A stretch of 64,000 bases of DNA from Gymnothorax reevesii (GCA_029721435.1 CM056580.1:78703367-78767366); one strand, 5' to 3'; positions 31,021 through 41,499 are shown, counted from the stretch's first letter. Numbers and translations: made by a program. The notes: a model not told the origin generated them from the sequence alone.

Positions 31021-31892
31021 AACAGGTTAGGACTAATAATTGTTTGAAACGGATGTTTAGTCCAACCCAAAACTCAGTTCTGAATTTACCCCATGATTTC
31101 ATTGCTGTTAGATCGCGTATAGATAGAAACCGTGTCTTCAGTTGCCAATTACGATAATTGGAAAACACGTCAATAAAGAAAAATAATTGAGAACTAGCCA
31201 GGACTATCCTAATTGTCATAAAGGGATGTGTCTGTGCCACCCCAATTCCCATTTCTAGCTACGCCTCTGTCGCGAGCATCTGCGGGCGCCCGCGATTCTG
31301 AACATGCCTCTGTTGCATCAAAATGAAAAGGATATTTAGGGGCTTTCCTAACTTGATGAAACTTACATTACCAAGACATGCAAACATGCGTTTATCATTG
31401 GCGTTTTTTCTCCTCTTCCTCTTTCTTTTCTCTGCTCTTGAAGGATATGTATTTTTACAATATTGTTTAGCTTTCAACCAGCTGCTCCTTGGATGCGCAG
31501 TGCGTACTGCACAGCAGGATGCACAAATCACTGGTGCACCGGAACTTTGGCATTTAAGGCGAGAGGCAGCAGAAATCACTCGGCCTACATGAGCAGTACC
31601 CTGTTAACATAAAATTGTGTTTTTGTACGATAATATACCTTTGTTCATAAATGAATCATCACTCACACATGCAAAAAATAAATAAATAAATAAAAAATAA
31701 ATTAAAAAATATTTTTTGTTAATTGCTCTTGGGGGCCCCTTAGTGGTCATGTGGCCCTAAGCAGTGGCTAAGCTGGCTTATGCTATGGACCGGCTCTGTG
31801 ACCACCCCAATACGCGTGTGCATCACCAATTCTAAGCCCATATTACAAATATTTTCAAAATGGAAAAAAAACTTTATTTTTCCTCTAAGCGC

Positions 31893-31898
31893 TTTATT
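31893..31898 (-). terminator. Candidate poly(A) signal of tor4a
   Basis: AATAAA on the minus strand, with a second at 31873-31878. They lie about 800 bases past the stop at 32696-32698 and just outside the hAT insertion. The intervening AT-rich sequence fits a 3' untranslated region. Confidence 0.5.
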
Positions 31899-32695
31899 AA
31901 AGCTTACATTGCATAAATTAAGCCATTCAATTGACGATGTGACAAAAAAATATACACACAACATTGACAATTTTTTTTATCTTAAAATATGCAACCTATG
32001 ACAAATTTACAAAGTATTACATTTATAAACCTCAATGCATACTTTGATTTCCAAAAAGTACAAATTAAGTTAAAGAAATTTGCAATTAGTCAAGTAAAAT
32101 ATTCAGCAAGTTTTGTTTCTCAGTTTGTGAAGGTTTCTTGTTTTGGATTCTGTTCTCTTTAATTAGAAGAAACTCTTCTCACCCTACAGTTTCAAACATT
32201 GTGCAATTATGAGGAAGCCACACTGAGAGTGAGAGAATTTGTCTTCAGGCACTTAGGGCTTCAGAGCTGTTATTAGAAAGGGCACACAGTGGAAACTGTT
32301 GTTATTTGGTTTGGATGCTGGTTTTATATGGCTGATTATACTCAAAAGCCTAATGTGTGCCAACTATGCGCACCTGATCAGTCAGCCAACCATAAACTGT
32401 CAATCAAAGCCAGCAAATTAATGGCAAACATTCCAGAGCATGATTATGCCAAAAAAAAAAAATCTCAGGAACCTGAAACAGTCTTTACGCACAGAAACTC
32501 ACATCCTAAGAAATTATGGTGAAAAGGGGAGTACTTATTGCTATGTTTTTTTCCCAAGGTATGTATCAATCACTTAATCAATGAAAATTAATCAGGCTCA
32601 TTTGGTTGCTCTATATATCTTACATTTCTTATATTATGGTTAAGTGTGCTGCTTGAACTCTCCCTCTCGCGCACACACACACACACCTGAGCAGT

Positions 32696-33922
32696 TCACA
32701 ACAGGTTGACTTTGGCCACCACCTGTTTGCAGCCACTGTGTGAGTACTGGAGGTCCCCGGCTGTGTGGTAGGTCAGCTCTGCCGCCAGCTGCTCCACAAG
32801 GGGGCGCTCCGGGTATAAACCCTCCTGGCTCATCTCCTCTAGGAAGCACTGAATCACATGATTCTTCTCCAATAGGGTCAGAGGCACCATCTCTACCTCT
32901 GCCCACAGGGGGTGGAGCTTCTGCAGGGTGTGACTCAAGTGTGGCCCCACCTCCTGCTGCAGGCTCCGCCCAGAGCCCCGCTCACTACTGGAGGAAGAGG
33001 AGTTCCGCAGCACGTGATTGGTGATCTGTTCCTCCCCAAGGCTGCTGATCAGTATATAGACAGCGTTCAGGTATTCATTAGCCTGTTCTGGATGCAGTAG
33101 GCCATGCAGGGTATCCAGAAGCCGGCCCGACATAAACTCTACCTCGTCAAAAATCAGGAGAGGGATCTTCTCCTCCACCTCGGCCTGGGTTACCGCTGCA
33201 GACACGAGAGCCAGCAGGTCCCGGGCGCAGTCACTGGGGTCAACTGCCAGGGGGCAGTGGTGTGTGGCGAAGTACTGCACCACAAGCTGCTCGCCCACCA
33301 CAGAGCGAAAGTGTCGAGCCAGGATCCGGCCCAGGTGGCTCTTGCCCACGCCGGCAGGGCCGTGCAGCGATATGGCCAGAGGTTCGTGGTGCGCGTAGGT
33401 GGACAGGTATTCGTGCAGGTGCAGCGTTATCTGGGCCGTGGCCTCGGCCTGCCCGAACACCTCCCTCCTCAGCGTCCGCTCTAGCCCCTCTAGGTCATAC
33501 CTGAGCAGGTGGTCGTCCAGGTTCTCGATGGCGTTGTACACCTGCAGGAAGAGCACGCTGCTGAGCAGGAACAGGAAGGGCTTGGCACGGCTTCGCTCCG
33601 CTGCAGGCAGGAACTTGCGCCCGTCACTGGGGAACAGCACCCGCGATGACTTCCTCTTCTTCTTCTTCTGGTGTGCGAGGCCTGCGTAAGCCTCAGCTTT
33701 GCCCCCTGGCTGCACCGCGGGATCGAAGGTGAAGATTTCCCCTGCAGACTGTGTCATCGCCTGCTCCATGCGCCTTCTCTTTAAGGCCTGATACTTGTTC
33801 CGGATTCGCATCACGGCCCCCAACTTGGAGAAAGGAGGCGCTCTGTTGGACGGATCTTCCCTCCCTCCGTCCCCCTCCTGACCGTCCGAAAGCATCTCAC
33901 ACGCTTTCTGATCTCCCATCAT
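32696..33922 (-). CDS. tor4a: Torsin-4A, AAA+ ATPase with N-terminal membrane anchor
   Basis: A 408-residue protein from one coding exon, close to the usual length for torsin-4A (about 420). Order: Ser/Arg-rich N-terminus; basic stretch HQKKKKRKSSR (84-94); membrane segment about 116-129 ending SSVLFLQVY; linker DLEGLERTLRREVFGQ (143-158), characteristic of torsins; Walker A GPAGVGKSH (188-196); Walker B LLIFDEVE (255-262); sensor-1 region YILISSLG (289-296); C-terminal GCK (397-399), the torsin sensor-2 motif. Torsins are endoplasmic-reticulum/nuclear-envelope AAA+ proteins; the exact role of torsin-4A is poorly known. The catalytic motifs look intact. A poly-Ser insertion lies at 308-313. 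First of two adjacent ATGs chosen; a 3' splice site sits five bases upstream. Confidence 0.95.
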   Translation of the reverse strand: MMGDQKACEMLSDGQEGDGGREDPSNRAPPFSKLGAVMRIRNKYQALKRRRMEQAMTQSAGEIFTFDPAVQPGGKAEAYAGLAHQKKKKRKSSRVLFPSDGRKFLPAAERSRAKPFLFLLSSVLFLQVYNAIENLDDHLLRYDLEGLERTLRREVFGQAEATAQITLHLHEYLSTYAHHEPLAISLHGPAGVGKSHLGRILARHFRSVVGEQLVVQYFATHHCPLAVDPSDCARDLLALVSAAVTQAEVEEKIPLLIFDEVEFMSGRLLDTLHGLLHPEQANEYLNAVYILISSLGEEQITNHVLRNSSSSSSERGSGRSLQQEVGPHLSHTLQKLHPLWAEVEMVPLTLLEKNHVIQCFLEEMSQEGLYPERPLVEQLAAELTYHTAGDLQYSHSGCKQVVAKVNLL

Positions 33923-33927
33923 AGGAT

Positions 33928-33950
33928 CTAAAATCAGGTAAAAGGCAAAT
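33928..33950 (-). promoter_or_regulatory. 3' splice site just before tor4a start
   Basis: Minus-strand 'gccttttacctgattttag' ends in AG at 33929-33928, five bases before the ATG. It includes a branch-point-like CTGAT. This implies the 5' untranslated region lies mainly on upstream exons. Confidence 0.6.
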
Positions 33951-36458
33951 AGGTAATGTTTATATTAAAAATATGGGACACGCCATGACTGTACTTGAAA
34001 TAAGTCAGTGAAAATATGAATAAAACTGATCTGTGGCCTTGAGTCTGTTTGAAGCCATGCAGTGACCCGCAGCAGCAGGCCCCACATTACACCAACACAC
34101 AGATTGTGTCTGAACAGCACAAGGGTGCAGTCACCTGCGACAGCTACAGGGAAGTAGGATTTAAATGTTTCTGGGCCAGTCAGAGCACACACCTCAGAGA
34201 AATGCAGTAATAATGAGCGCTGTACTCTTATGTTTATGAAATTTTTGTATGAATGAGTTGAAAATGTGGGGGATCTTTTGGGCTAATTCATTTCTGGGGG
34301 GATAGTGAGAGTGTGCCACAGCATGGGCTGTCTTTAGCCAAACCCGCTGCGTAGCTACAGTAAGAAAACACATTGAAACTTGGGTTTGGCAGCTACCAGC
34401 TGGTAAGAAAGGGAGTGAACATGTGAGCGTGATTCCTCTTTGGTTGTGACATGCTGATAACTCATTCTTTCTGAAGCTATGACCTGTCAAAAAATGATCT
34501 GTCTTCAGAGATGAATGAGCTCCTTAATTTACCACAGCCGACCTGAGACTTGTACAACCTCTCTAGTGTCACACAGGTGCTTCAAAGGCAAACTGCTCAT
34601 GTCCAAAACATCTCACTTAAGTACTGGATATACAGCCCGTGCTTGTAAACAAGTATTCTCAACATTAACATAAATATGATTGCTCAAGTGTCCAGCAACA
34701 TTGTGTAACCTTTCTGTAACCCACAGCGCGTGCATGCACACAAACACACACACTCACAGACAAAATCCTCATGGCTGGGCACAATTCTGCTGAAATCAGT
34801 TTTTAAGCCAAAACAGCGGAGTATGCCATATCCTCAAATACACTCTCCCAAAACCAAGGGGCAGACCTACCTCTCCTCACTTTCCCAATCATGTTTGGGT
34901 GAGACACTAATCTGTAGAGAGTAAATTTGCATACTGTCCCACGGGCTTTGGGATTTAAAAATAGATTTTTGATGTAAACACTATCTTGAATACTATTTGA
35001 AAAATGTATGGTATGCTCGCAGCTTTAAATTTCAATAACACAGAAATACTTTATGTGAGCCAGCAAGCATCAAACATATATGATGTACTTATAGAGCTCG
35101 CTAACAAACATTCTCAATCATCGCAACATCGTGATGAAATGTTTTGAATTCCAACATTTGATCTTTGCAAACACCTTTGTTTTTTTTGTTTTTTTTAACA
35201 GCCTTTCCTTCCAGCAGACACGCAAGCCAACGACAAAAGCAATGGGATCTGCTTTTCTCTCTTAGCCAATAGCCGTGTGATTGCTTGATCAATAAAGATC
35301 AGTAATTTCTTGGGCCGATGCACACAGCCAAATACCGCTCCAGAACGAGAGAAAATGACTAAAGATGAAGTGCTTATGAAGCGCGGAGCACTTGTGATTA
35401 TTTGAGAAATGGGCCACACTTGAGTGCTTCCCTAAACCTCACGAAGCCGTGCATCAAGTGCTCAGCTTACAAGGGCCATCAAGTGTGTATGAGATCCAAA
35501 ATCAACAGCAGATTGTTAGTCCCTCTTATGAAATGCAGAGGGACACAGCCCAGTCATTTTTCCCCAATGTGGACATTCCCTCAGGCAGTTTACACGGACA
35601 TGGACTGATTGGAATATAATGAGAAATAATCAGTGAGTCAGCGAGAACCAAAGTAAACTCATCTGCCAAGCCCTACAGATGCAGAGAGAAAAACATGCAA
35701 ATATGTGGGACTTCAAGCACTCCAGAAACGGAGCACTATGCAAACAAGTCTTTACATGAGACAAAGGAAGCTGTACATAGAGACTGTGTCTGTGTGTGGC
35801 AGCGAGAAACAAATGTGCTGTAGTGTTCGCAGATACTAATTTTAGTTGTGTGATAATCTACTAGTTTACATATCACCATATACGGTCAACTGACTGCAAA
35901 TGTGGGGAAACAGACGCCTCATCTGACAGACACCAACCATGAGTTTCACAAAGGGTCCCAGATCACTCTACAATGATTTAAGGCATCAGTTTGATCAAAC
36001 ATGAGACACAAGAGAGATAATGTCTCATGAAACACAAATCTAAGACTTTGAATTGTGAGATGAATGCTGAACTCAAAACAGCAGGAGACGCAAAGCAATT
36101 AGAAGTCTGGAAAGAACGCAACTTTCACCTAAACAGATTCAGTCACGCTGATGGCTGTCCAAAATTCTTCAATCCGAGGAGCCCTTCACAGAAACCTATG
36201 CAGTGACAGCAGCTTGCAGCAATTCAGTACCACAAAGGAAGAGTGTGTCAGTCTGAATTGAATTAAACCACTCCATATCTTCTTCCAGCCTGTGGGCTAG
36301 CTTTGCCCTCCAGTCTAGAGGCCCACAGGAAGATTCTTTGAGGGGAATACTCACCAAAGCTTCTAAAGCAAAATTCTCATCCCCCAGCTTCTGAAACAAT
36401 GCTTCAGAAGATTCCATCTCAGAGGTTGTGCCTGGCCCTGTGCACTGTGCGCACTTAC
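33951..36458. other. Probable tor4a first intron; no other gene recognised
   Basis: If the exon at 36459-36541 belongs to tor4a this is intronic. A minus-strand frame at 36196-36516 (107 codons, with ESSEALFQKLGDENFALEAL) overlaps its edge. It is not repetitive and not recognised; it could be chance. No transposon ends were found in this 2.5 kb, in contrast with the flanks. Confidence 0.4.
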
Positions 36459-36541
36459 GCTGCTGTTCATGCAGAACCGTAACTGAAGTATATACCAGAG
36501 AAGACCACCATCTCACTTATGCAGATGTAGGAACCTTTCAT
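36459..36541 (-). other. Candidate 5' untranslated exon 2 of tor4a
   Basis: On the minus strand this follows a pyrimidine tract ending 'catcctctcactggag' (AG 36543-36542) and ends ACAGCAGC before GTAAGTGCGC, a good donor. It contains no long frame continuing into tor4a, so it would be non-coding. Rests on splice-site shape and position only. Confidence 0.35.
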
Positions 36542-36625
36542 CTCCAGTGAGAGGATGAGAGAGATAAAGAGAGAGAGATTCAGAAAGGGAAGGGAAAAGA
36601 AAAAGAAAGGGATAAGTTTGCTCAC

Positions 36626-36730
36626 CATTGCAAACAGTAATAACTTCTGGCTTCCAGACCACACTCAGGTAGCGCCTTAGCCGAGGGCAGCGAGGAACAT
36701 GGTGACAGTATGCCGCTCTCCGACAGACCA
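36626..36730 (-). other. Candidate 5' untranslated exon 1 of tor4a
   Basis: Minus-strand sequence ending TTTGCAATG before GTGAGCAAAC (donor at 36625-36624). The following 84-base pyrimidine-rich intron would lead to 36541. The transcription start is a guess; GC content and CG steps (gccctcggctaaggcgctac) rise here relative to flanks. Confidence 0.3.
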
Positions 36731-36847
36731 AAATACTCTTAAGTGTTCACACTTCCGCAAAACCCACCTCACTCTGACCGCTGATAACCATCATGACCTC
36801 CCAGCATCATGTTCAAGCTCCTCCCCCAGGCTGTCCTTCCTTCTTTT

Positions 36848-36920
36848 TTTGATTCAAATTCAAAGGCTTTATTGGCACGACAGAATTTACATCTGTACAG
36901 CAAAAGCATAGCAAGGAATA
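36848..36920 (-). mobile_element. LINE 3' tail
   Basis: 'gattcaaattcaaaggcttt' followed by 'attggcacgacagaatttac' is the reverse complement of the 'TGCCAATAAAGCCTTTGAAT' type ending common on fish LINEs. Only the tail is present. Confidence 0.5.
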
Positions 36921-36952
36921 TATGACTCATCAGATCACAAAGAATAATGATA

Positions 36953-38502
36953 CAAGCCCAACTCCAAAATAGTTGTGACAAAGAATAAATTGTGAATAAA
37001 ATCAAAATTCAATAGAGCAGATATAACATCGCAAATGTTGAAACTGAGAAATTTTACAATTTTATCCTCAAAATGAGCTCATTTCAAATTTGATGGCTGC
37101 TACAGGTCTCTGAAAGTTGGGGCCGGGGCCTGTTTACCATGGTGTAGCATCCCCTCTTCTTTTTAACACAGATTTGAGGGGTCTGGGCATTGAGAGGAAA
37201 ATTTCTTGAGTTAGAATTTGATCCCACTCTTGTTTAATGCAGGCTTCCAGCTGCTGGAGAGTTTTGGGTCTCCTTTGACAGACATTTCATTTAATTATGT
37301 GCCAAATGTTCTCAATCAGTGAAAGATCAGGACTGCAGGCAGGGCAGTTCAGCACAGGGACTCTTCTACTACGAAGCCATGCTGTTGTAATAGTGCAGCT
37401 ATTTGTGGTTTTGCACTGTCCTGCTAAAGTACACAAGGCCTTCCCTGGAATAGATGTCATCTGGAGGTGAGCATATGTTGCTCTAAATCCTTTATATACC
37501 TTTCAGTATTCATGGTGCTTTTTAAAACATGCAAGTGTCCCACACCATATGCACTAATGAATCCCCATACCATCAGAGATGCTGGCTTTTGAATTGAACA
37601 CTGATAACAGGAGGGGTGGTCTTTCTCCTCTTTAGCCCGGAGGACATGACGCCCATGATTTCCAACGAGAATGTCATATTTGGACTTGTCTGACCACAGG
37701 ACACTTTGCTACAGTCCATTTTTACTGAGCCTTGGCCCACAGAACACGGCGGCGCTTCTGGATCATGCTCAACAATGGCTTCCTTTCTGCATTATAGACT
37801 TTTAGGTGGCATCTGTGGATGGCGAGGCGAACTGCGTTTACAGACAGTGGTTTCTTTATGTATTTCTGGGCCCATTTAGTAATGTCAATGACAGAATCAT
37901 GCCAGTAAGTGATGCAGTGGTGTCCAAGGGCCCGAAGATCCAGTAAAGGTCTTCAGCCTTGTCCCTTAGGAACAAAGATTTTTCCAGTTTCTCTGAATTT
38001 TCTGACGATGTTATGCACTGCTGATGATGAGACCTTCAAAGCCTTTGCAATTTGATGTTGAGGATCATTCAATCATTGTTTTTAAAGTTTTCCACAATTT
38101 TTTTCTGCAAACCTTCACAGGGTGGAGAGCCTCTCGCCATCTTTACTTCTGAGAGACTCAGCCTCTCTAAGACATCCCTTTTATAGCCAATCATGTTACA
38201 CACCTGATGGTAGTTAACTTAATTACTTGCTAAATGTTCTTTCAGCTGATTCTCTTATATTTTAATTGCTTTTTCTGCCCCTTTTTTCCTGTGTCCCAAC
38301 TTTTTTGAAACTGTTGCAGCCAGAAAATTTGAAATAAGCTAATTTTGTGGGTACAAATGTAAAATGTCTCAGTTTCAACATTTGAAATGTTGTCTATGTT
38401 CTATTGTAAATAACATATTGGCTCACGTGATCTGAAAGTAATTGCATTTTGATTTTACTCACAATTTACACTGTGTCCCAACTATTTCGGAATTGGGGTT
38501 AG
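36953..38502 (-). mobile_element. Tc1-like transposon, CAACCCCAATTCC family, reverse orientation
   Basis: Same family as 3727-5287 in opposite orientation. Left end 'caagcccaactccaaaatag' after TA (36951-36952), right end 'aactatttcggaattggggt' 't'. The transposase is unreadable except for short pieces. Ends differ from each other by several bases, so it is older than the 3727 copy. No open frame of useful length. Confidence 0.88.
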
Positions 38503-38601
38503 AATACTATGAATGCACGTGTTAAATACATGAGGAGTCCACTTGCAAAGCCTGCTAAGTCATGTTGGTCCATTTTTTTTAGAAAAATCGGATTTTTTGG
38601 T

Positions 38602-38850
38602 ACCCACACGGAAAGAATCTATATGAACATATATGCAACCTATATGCTGCATATATGCATTATATATGCACATATATACCACATATATGCCGCATATATA
38701 CAGCATATATGCGCATATATGCCACATTTAGGCTGCATATAGGCCAAATTCAGGTACATATATGTGCATACTGTATACAGGGCATATAGTTCTCCTATAT
38801 CGCTTCTTTATATCCATTTATAGGCCCTATGTGTACCTACAAGGTATATG
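38602..38850. repeat. ATATGC-rich tandem and palindromic repeat
   Basis: Dense variants of 'catatatgc' (for example 'gctgcatatatgcattatat' and 'gccgcatatatacagcatat') with local inverted symmetry, fading into 'catataggcc'. The 30-base lead-in 'cccacacggaaagaatctat' recurs at 39819-39849. Function unknown. Confidence 0.8.
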
Positions 38851-39818
38851 TCTCCTATATAGCTCATATACCCAGTGGCAGGTTCTGTTTGTCATACCTA
38901 TTGTGTAGCTCATGTCTCACTTTTGTCAAACAACTGCCAAACATGATGCCAAGCTCATATTTTTATTTTCAAGGTAATATCTGCATATTAGTCCTAAGCC
39001 CCTTACAGAAATAACAAGAGTTTCGCGCAATAACTTATTAATCGCATATGAACATGTGAAATTGGCATAACATTTGATCCTAAATACATGTTGATTTGTG
39101 ACAAACAAATTGATTTTGTGGCATGTTATGTGCAAACCAGTCATTATTAACTATGGCAAGTGAGAGGAGGCAAAAAGCCATGATATCAACACAAATATCT
39201 AATACTATTTGTAACATTTTTTTCCTGAAACATTAACAATAACAAGGTCATCAATTCTTTATTAACCATACTTATTTCCATTCCATGAAGATTGAGTTGT
39301 GTATTGTGGAAGAGAAGGAAATGTATGAAAACAAAATGGTTTGATTATGTTTATTTCATCACTTAAGCATTTTTTCAAGTTTAAGTCACTGCCAGATTCA
39401 CCACATTAGATAAAATTGGATTCACATCATTAGAGCTCATACACATGCACTGAAAGGTAATACACTACACTGTTACATCCATCAAATGCAATGTTTTCTA
39501 TCTTGCCTGTAATGCATTTTCTAGATGAATATGGCTCAGAGGTCCTTTGTCTAAATGCTGCAAAATAAAGCAAAAATAACTAAGTAAAAGTACATAGAAG
39601 AACATACATTCAAGTAAACATGCCTTTCAAAAGTCATTTTCATCTCCACATCAATCTGAGCATTTCACTATGATTAATGAATTTGAAGACAAAGTCTACA
39701 TTTCTGTTCACAGTTTTAATGAACACACACTTGTCTTTTATCTGAGATGTTTGTATAGCAACTAAAGGTCCCAAACTTTTTCCAACAGGGATGAAATAAC
39801 AAGGATTCTTAAATTCCC
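38851..39818. other. No gene recognised
   Basis: AT-rich sequence bounded by two direct copies of a 'cccacac-gaaagaa' lead-in (38601-38631 and 39819-39849), suggesting the whole stretch is one unit of a larger repeat or element. Confidence 0.4.
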
Positions 39819-39845
39819 ACACAGAAAGAACCTATATAAACATAT

Positions 39846-41200
39846 AGGGCTCTAAATTTGTAGACCAGGCGCAGGTGCAGCGAATGGGGGGAGCGCCGCG
39901 CCAACGGGGTGCGTCCATTCGTATGTTGCAATTTTGTGTCCTGTGCAGCCCGGCACAAGTGCTTCTCTGGCCTGCCTCTGTCCCTCCTGCCGGCAAAAGT
40001 GGCAAAGAGGGAGGAGAGAAGGCCTGAGTGGGTTTAACAAAGCCAAGTCAAATCTTCACCAATCAAATGAGCTCTTCTCCTCACCTTTAACAGTGGAATA
40101 AAGAAGCGTCTGTCCAATATCTGCATGATGCGTGAATGTTGCATTTTACTTTGCTGCTTCAGGCATGTTTTCTTCACCGCTTACCTCAATATTAAGCATT
40201 ACGAATATGATTATTACCATTAACGAACTTGAATGGAATTTCAAAACGAAACTACGTCAGATCAGTCAAACTTATGAAGTTGGAATGAAATACGACGGTT
40301 GCTCATTTATCTCTTCTGCCTGCATCATTGGGAAGTGAAACAATGGATAGTGTGTTCCTATTATTACACCCTGTTGCTGCTTAAAATTTTGGGATTAACA
40401 TGCATGGACAAAAATGCAAGATACGTTACACATTTATTTTCAATATGTGATCTTAACTCAGTATGAGATCATAGCAATCAGGCTGTATTCCTTTTCCCCA
40501 CTAAAAATGATAAGACCTAAGTGACAATAATAGTATTAAGCCGCTTGTCACACTGGACGCGAAACGAATTTTTCACACGACTGAGTACATTCAAAGTCAA
40601 TGCAATTATGCGAAGACACGCATGAATTTGCGTCTTTGCATTGACTTTGAATGTATTCAGTCGTGCGAAAAATTCATTTTGCGTCCTGTGTGAAAGCAGC
40701 TGAAGGACACATACCCACATAGCCTACACATGCACTCACGCGCCCACAGGCACACACATCTCTTTCTCTCTCTCTCTCTATCTTTGGTCAGACATCAGGA
40801 CAATCGATATCGATACTATAATTTGTGTGCTGATTCAGATAATTACATTAAACAGTGGTTGCTGTAATTATTTATTACATTGAAATGTGCCTTACATTCT
40901 GGAAACCTGCCTGTGAGGTTTCAGTAACGTGCGCACTGTGCGCCAGTCAGACAAATTACCACTGCACAGAAACTAAACCAGGTTGGAGCTGGTGAGTTTT
41001 CTGCGCAATTTCAGGGGAGACTTTTGCTACGAAATTGTCACTGCGTCTTGATGAATGTGTGACACCTCCCCCTACTATGCCGCCACACCCATCTCTGCGC
41101 ATGTCCATCTACCGAATTGCCTGCGCACGGTGTTGCACTGCACGAAATTACCATTGCATGGGCTGCGCCACCCTGCGCTGCGCCAAGAAATTAGAGCCCT
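39846..41200. mobile_element. hAT-like non-autonomous element, TIR AGGGCTCTAA
   Basis: Left end 'agggctctaaatttgtagac' and right end 'ccaagaaattagagccct' are inverted repeats, with GC-rich 'gcgcagg/gcgccaagg' subterminal motifs on both sides. About 1.35 kb without transposase. It carries a second element (40539-40701). No clear 8-bp target duplication was found, so the superfamily call is tentative. Confidence 0.6.
40539..40701. mobile_element. Palindromic MITE, uninterrupted copy
   Basis: The left arm has 'ggacgcgaaacgaatttttc' and 'acattcaaagtcaatgca'; the right arm has 'tgcattgactttgaatgtat' and 'cgaaaaattcattttgcgtc' 'ctgtgtgaaagc'. Arms of about 70 bases pair with few mismatches around a short loop. 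The same element, split by a Tc1 insertion, is at 20697-22453. Confidence 0.88.
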
Positions 41201-41499
41201 TAGGTTTTAATACAGGGCCACATATAGGTTTTGCATTTATGCTACATACATAAAATTGGCCGTTTTAAGAACCTTCCATAGATACCAATTTTCACGAAAC
41301 TGAAACTATTAGCCATGTAGACATAATCCATGAAGCAAATTATTATATTTTTTCAGAACTGACTTTCATTTTGCAACACAAAGTTTTGACTTAGCAGGTT
41401 TCGAAAGCGGAGTGGAAATTTAGCAGGCTTTTACAGTGTTTCACTCTCACTAAACTTATAATTGAGTAAAGTAAATAATGACCAGTTTATGTCAAAAGT

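Larger units (their letters stand above)
30287..31312. mobile_element. Element with CAGAGGC inverted ends around a long palindrome
   Basis: Left end CAGAGGCGTGTTCAGAACCG (30287) and right end, reverse complement CAGAGGCATGTTCAGAATCG (31312), are inverted. A second right terminus, TAGCTACGCCTCTG, ends at 31269 and matches the ends of the related element at 56936-57553, so two elements of one family are joined here. The CAGRGGYG termini resemble hAT ends. No 8-bp target duplication was found for the outer ends. Confidence 0.65.
27275..31798. mobile_element. 4.5-kb hAT-type element with perfect 8-bp target duplication
   Basis: Ends are inverted: CAGAGCCGGTCC at 27275 and its reverse complement GGACCGGCTCTG at 31787-31798. 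They are flanked on both sides by TGACCACC (27267-27274 and 31799-31806), an exact 8-bp target duplication as produced by hAT transposases. Subterminal 'gccctaagca' (27296-27305) is echoed by 'ccctaagcag' at 31755-31764. No hAT transposase domain could be recognised inside; most of the interior is occupied by other repeats (27668-28430, 29050-30166, 30287-31312). It ends about 95 bases beyond the likely tor4a poly(A) site. Confidence 0.85.
26778..31810. mobile_element. Non-autonomous element with TIR GGGGTGGTCAAA, split by a hAT insertion
   Basis: Left end 'cagggggtggtcaaaacatg' (26778) and right end 'gcttccaattatttgaccac' 'cc' (27255-27276) are inverted repeats; the last bases continue after the inserted hAT element at 31799-31808. 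Without the insertion it would be about 510 bp. Its interior has no transposase. The hAT element landed within a few bases of its right terminus. Family not named; the left flanking TA suggests a Tc1/mariner-like MITE. Confidence 0.65.

Noticed and set aside
33104..33689. Plus-strand frames opposite tor4a
   Set aside because: Antisense to the ATPase-coding exon; no independent support.
36196..36516. 107-residue minus-strand frame with mixed composition
   Set aside because: Not recognised, overlaps a candidate splice donor, and has no supporting context; left as unassigned rather than called a gene.
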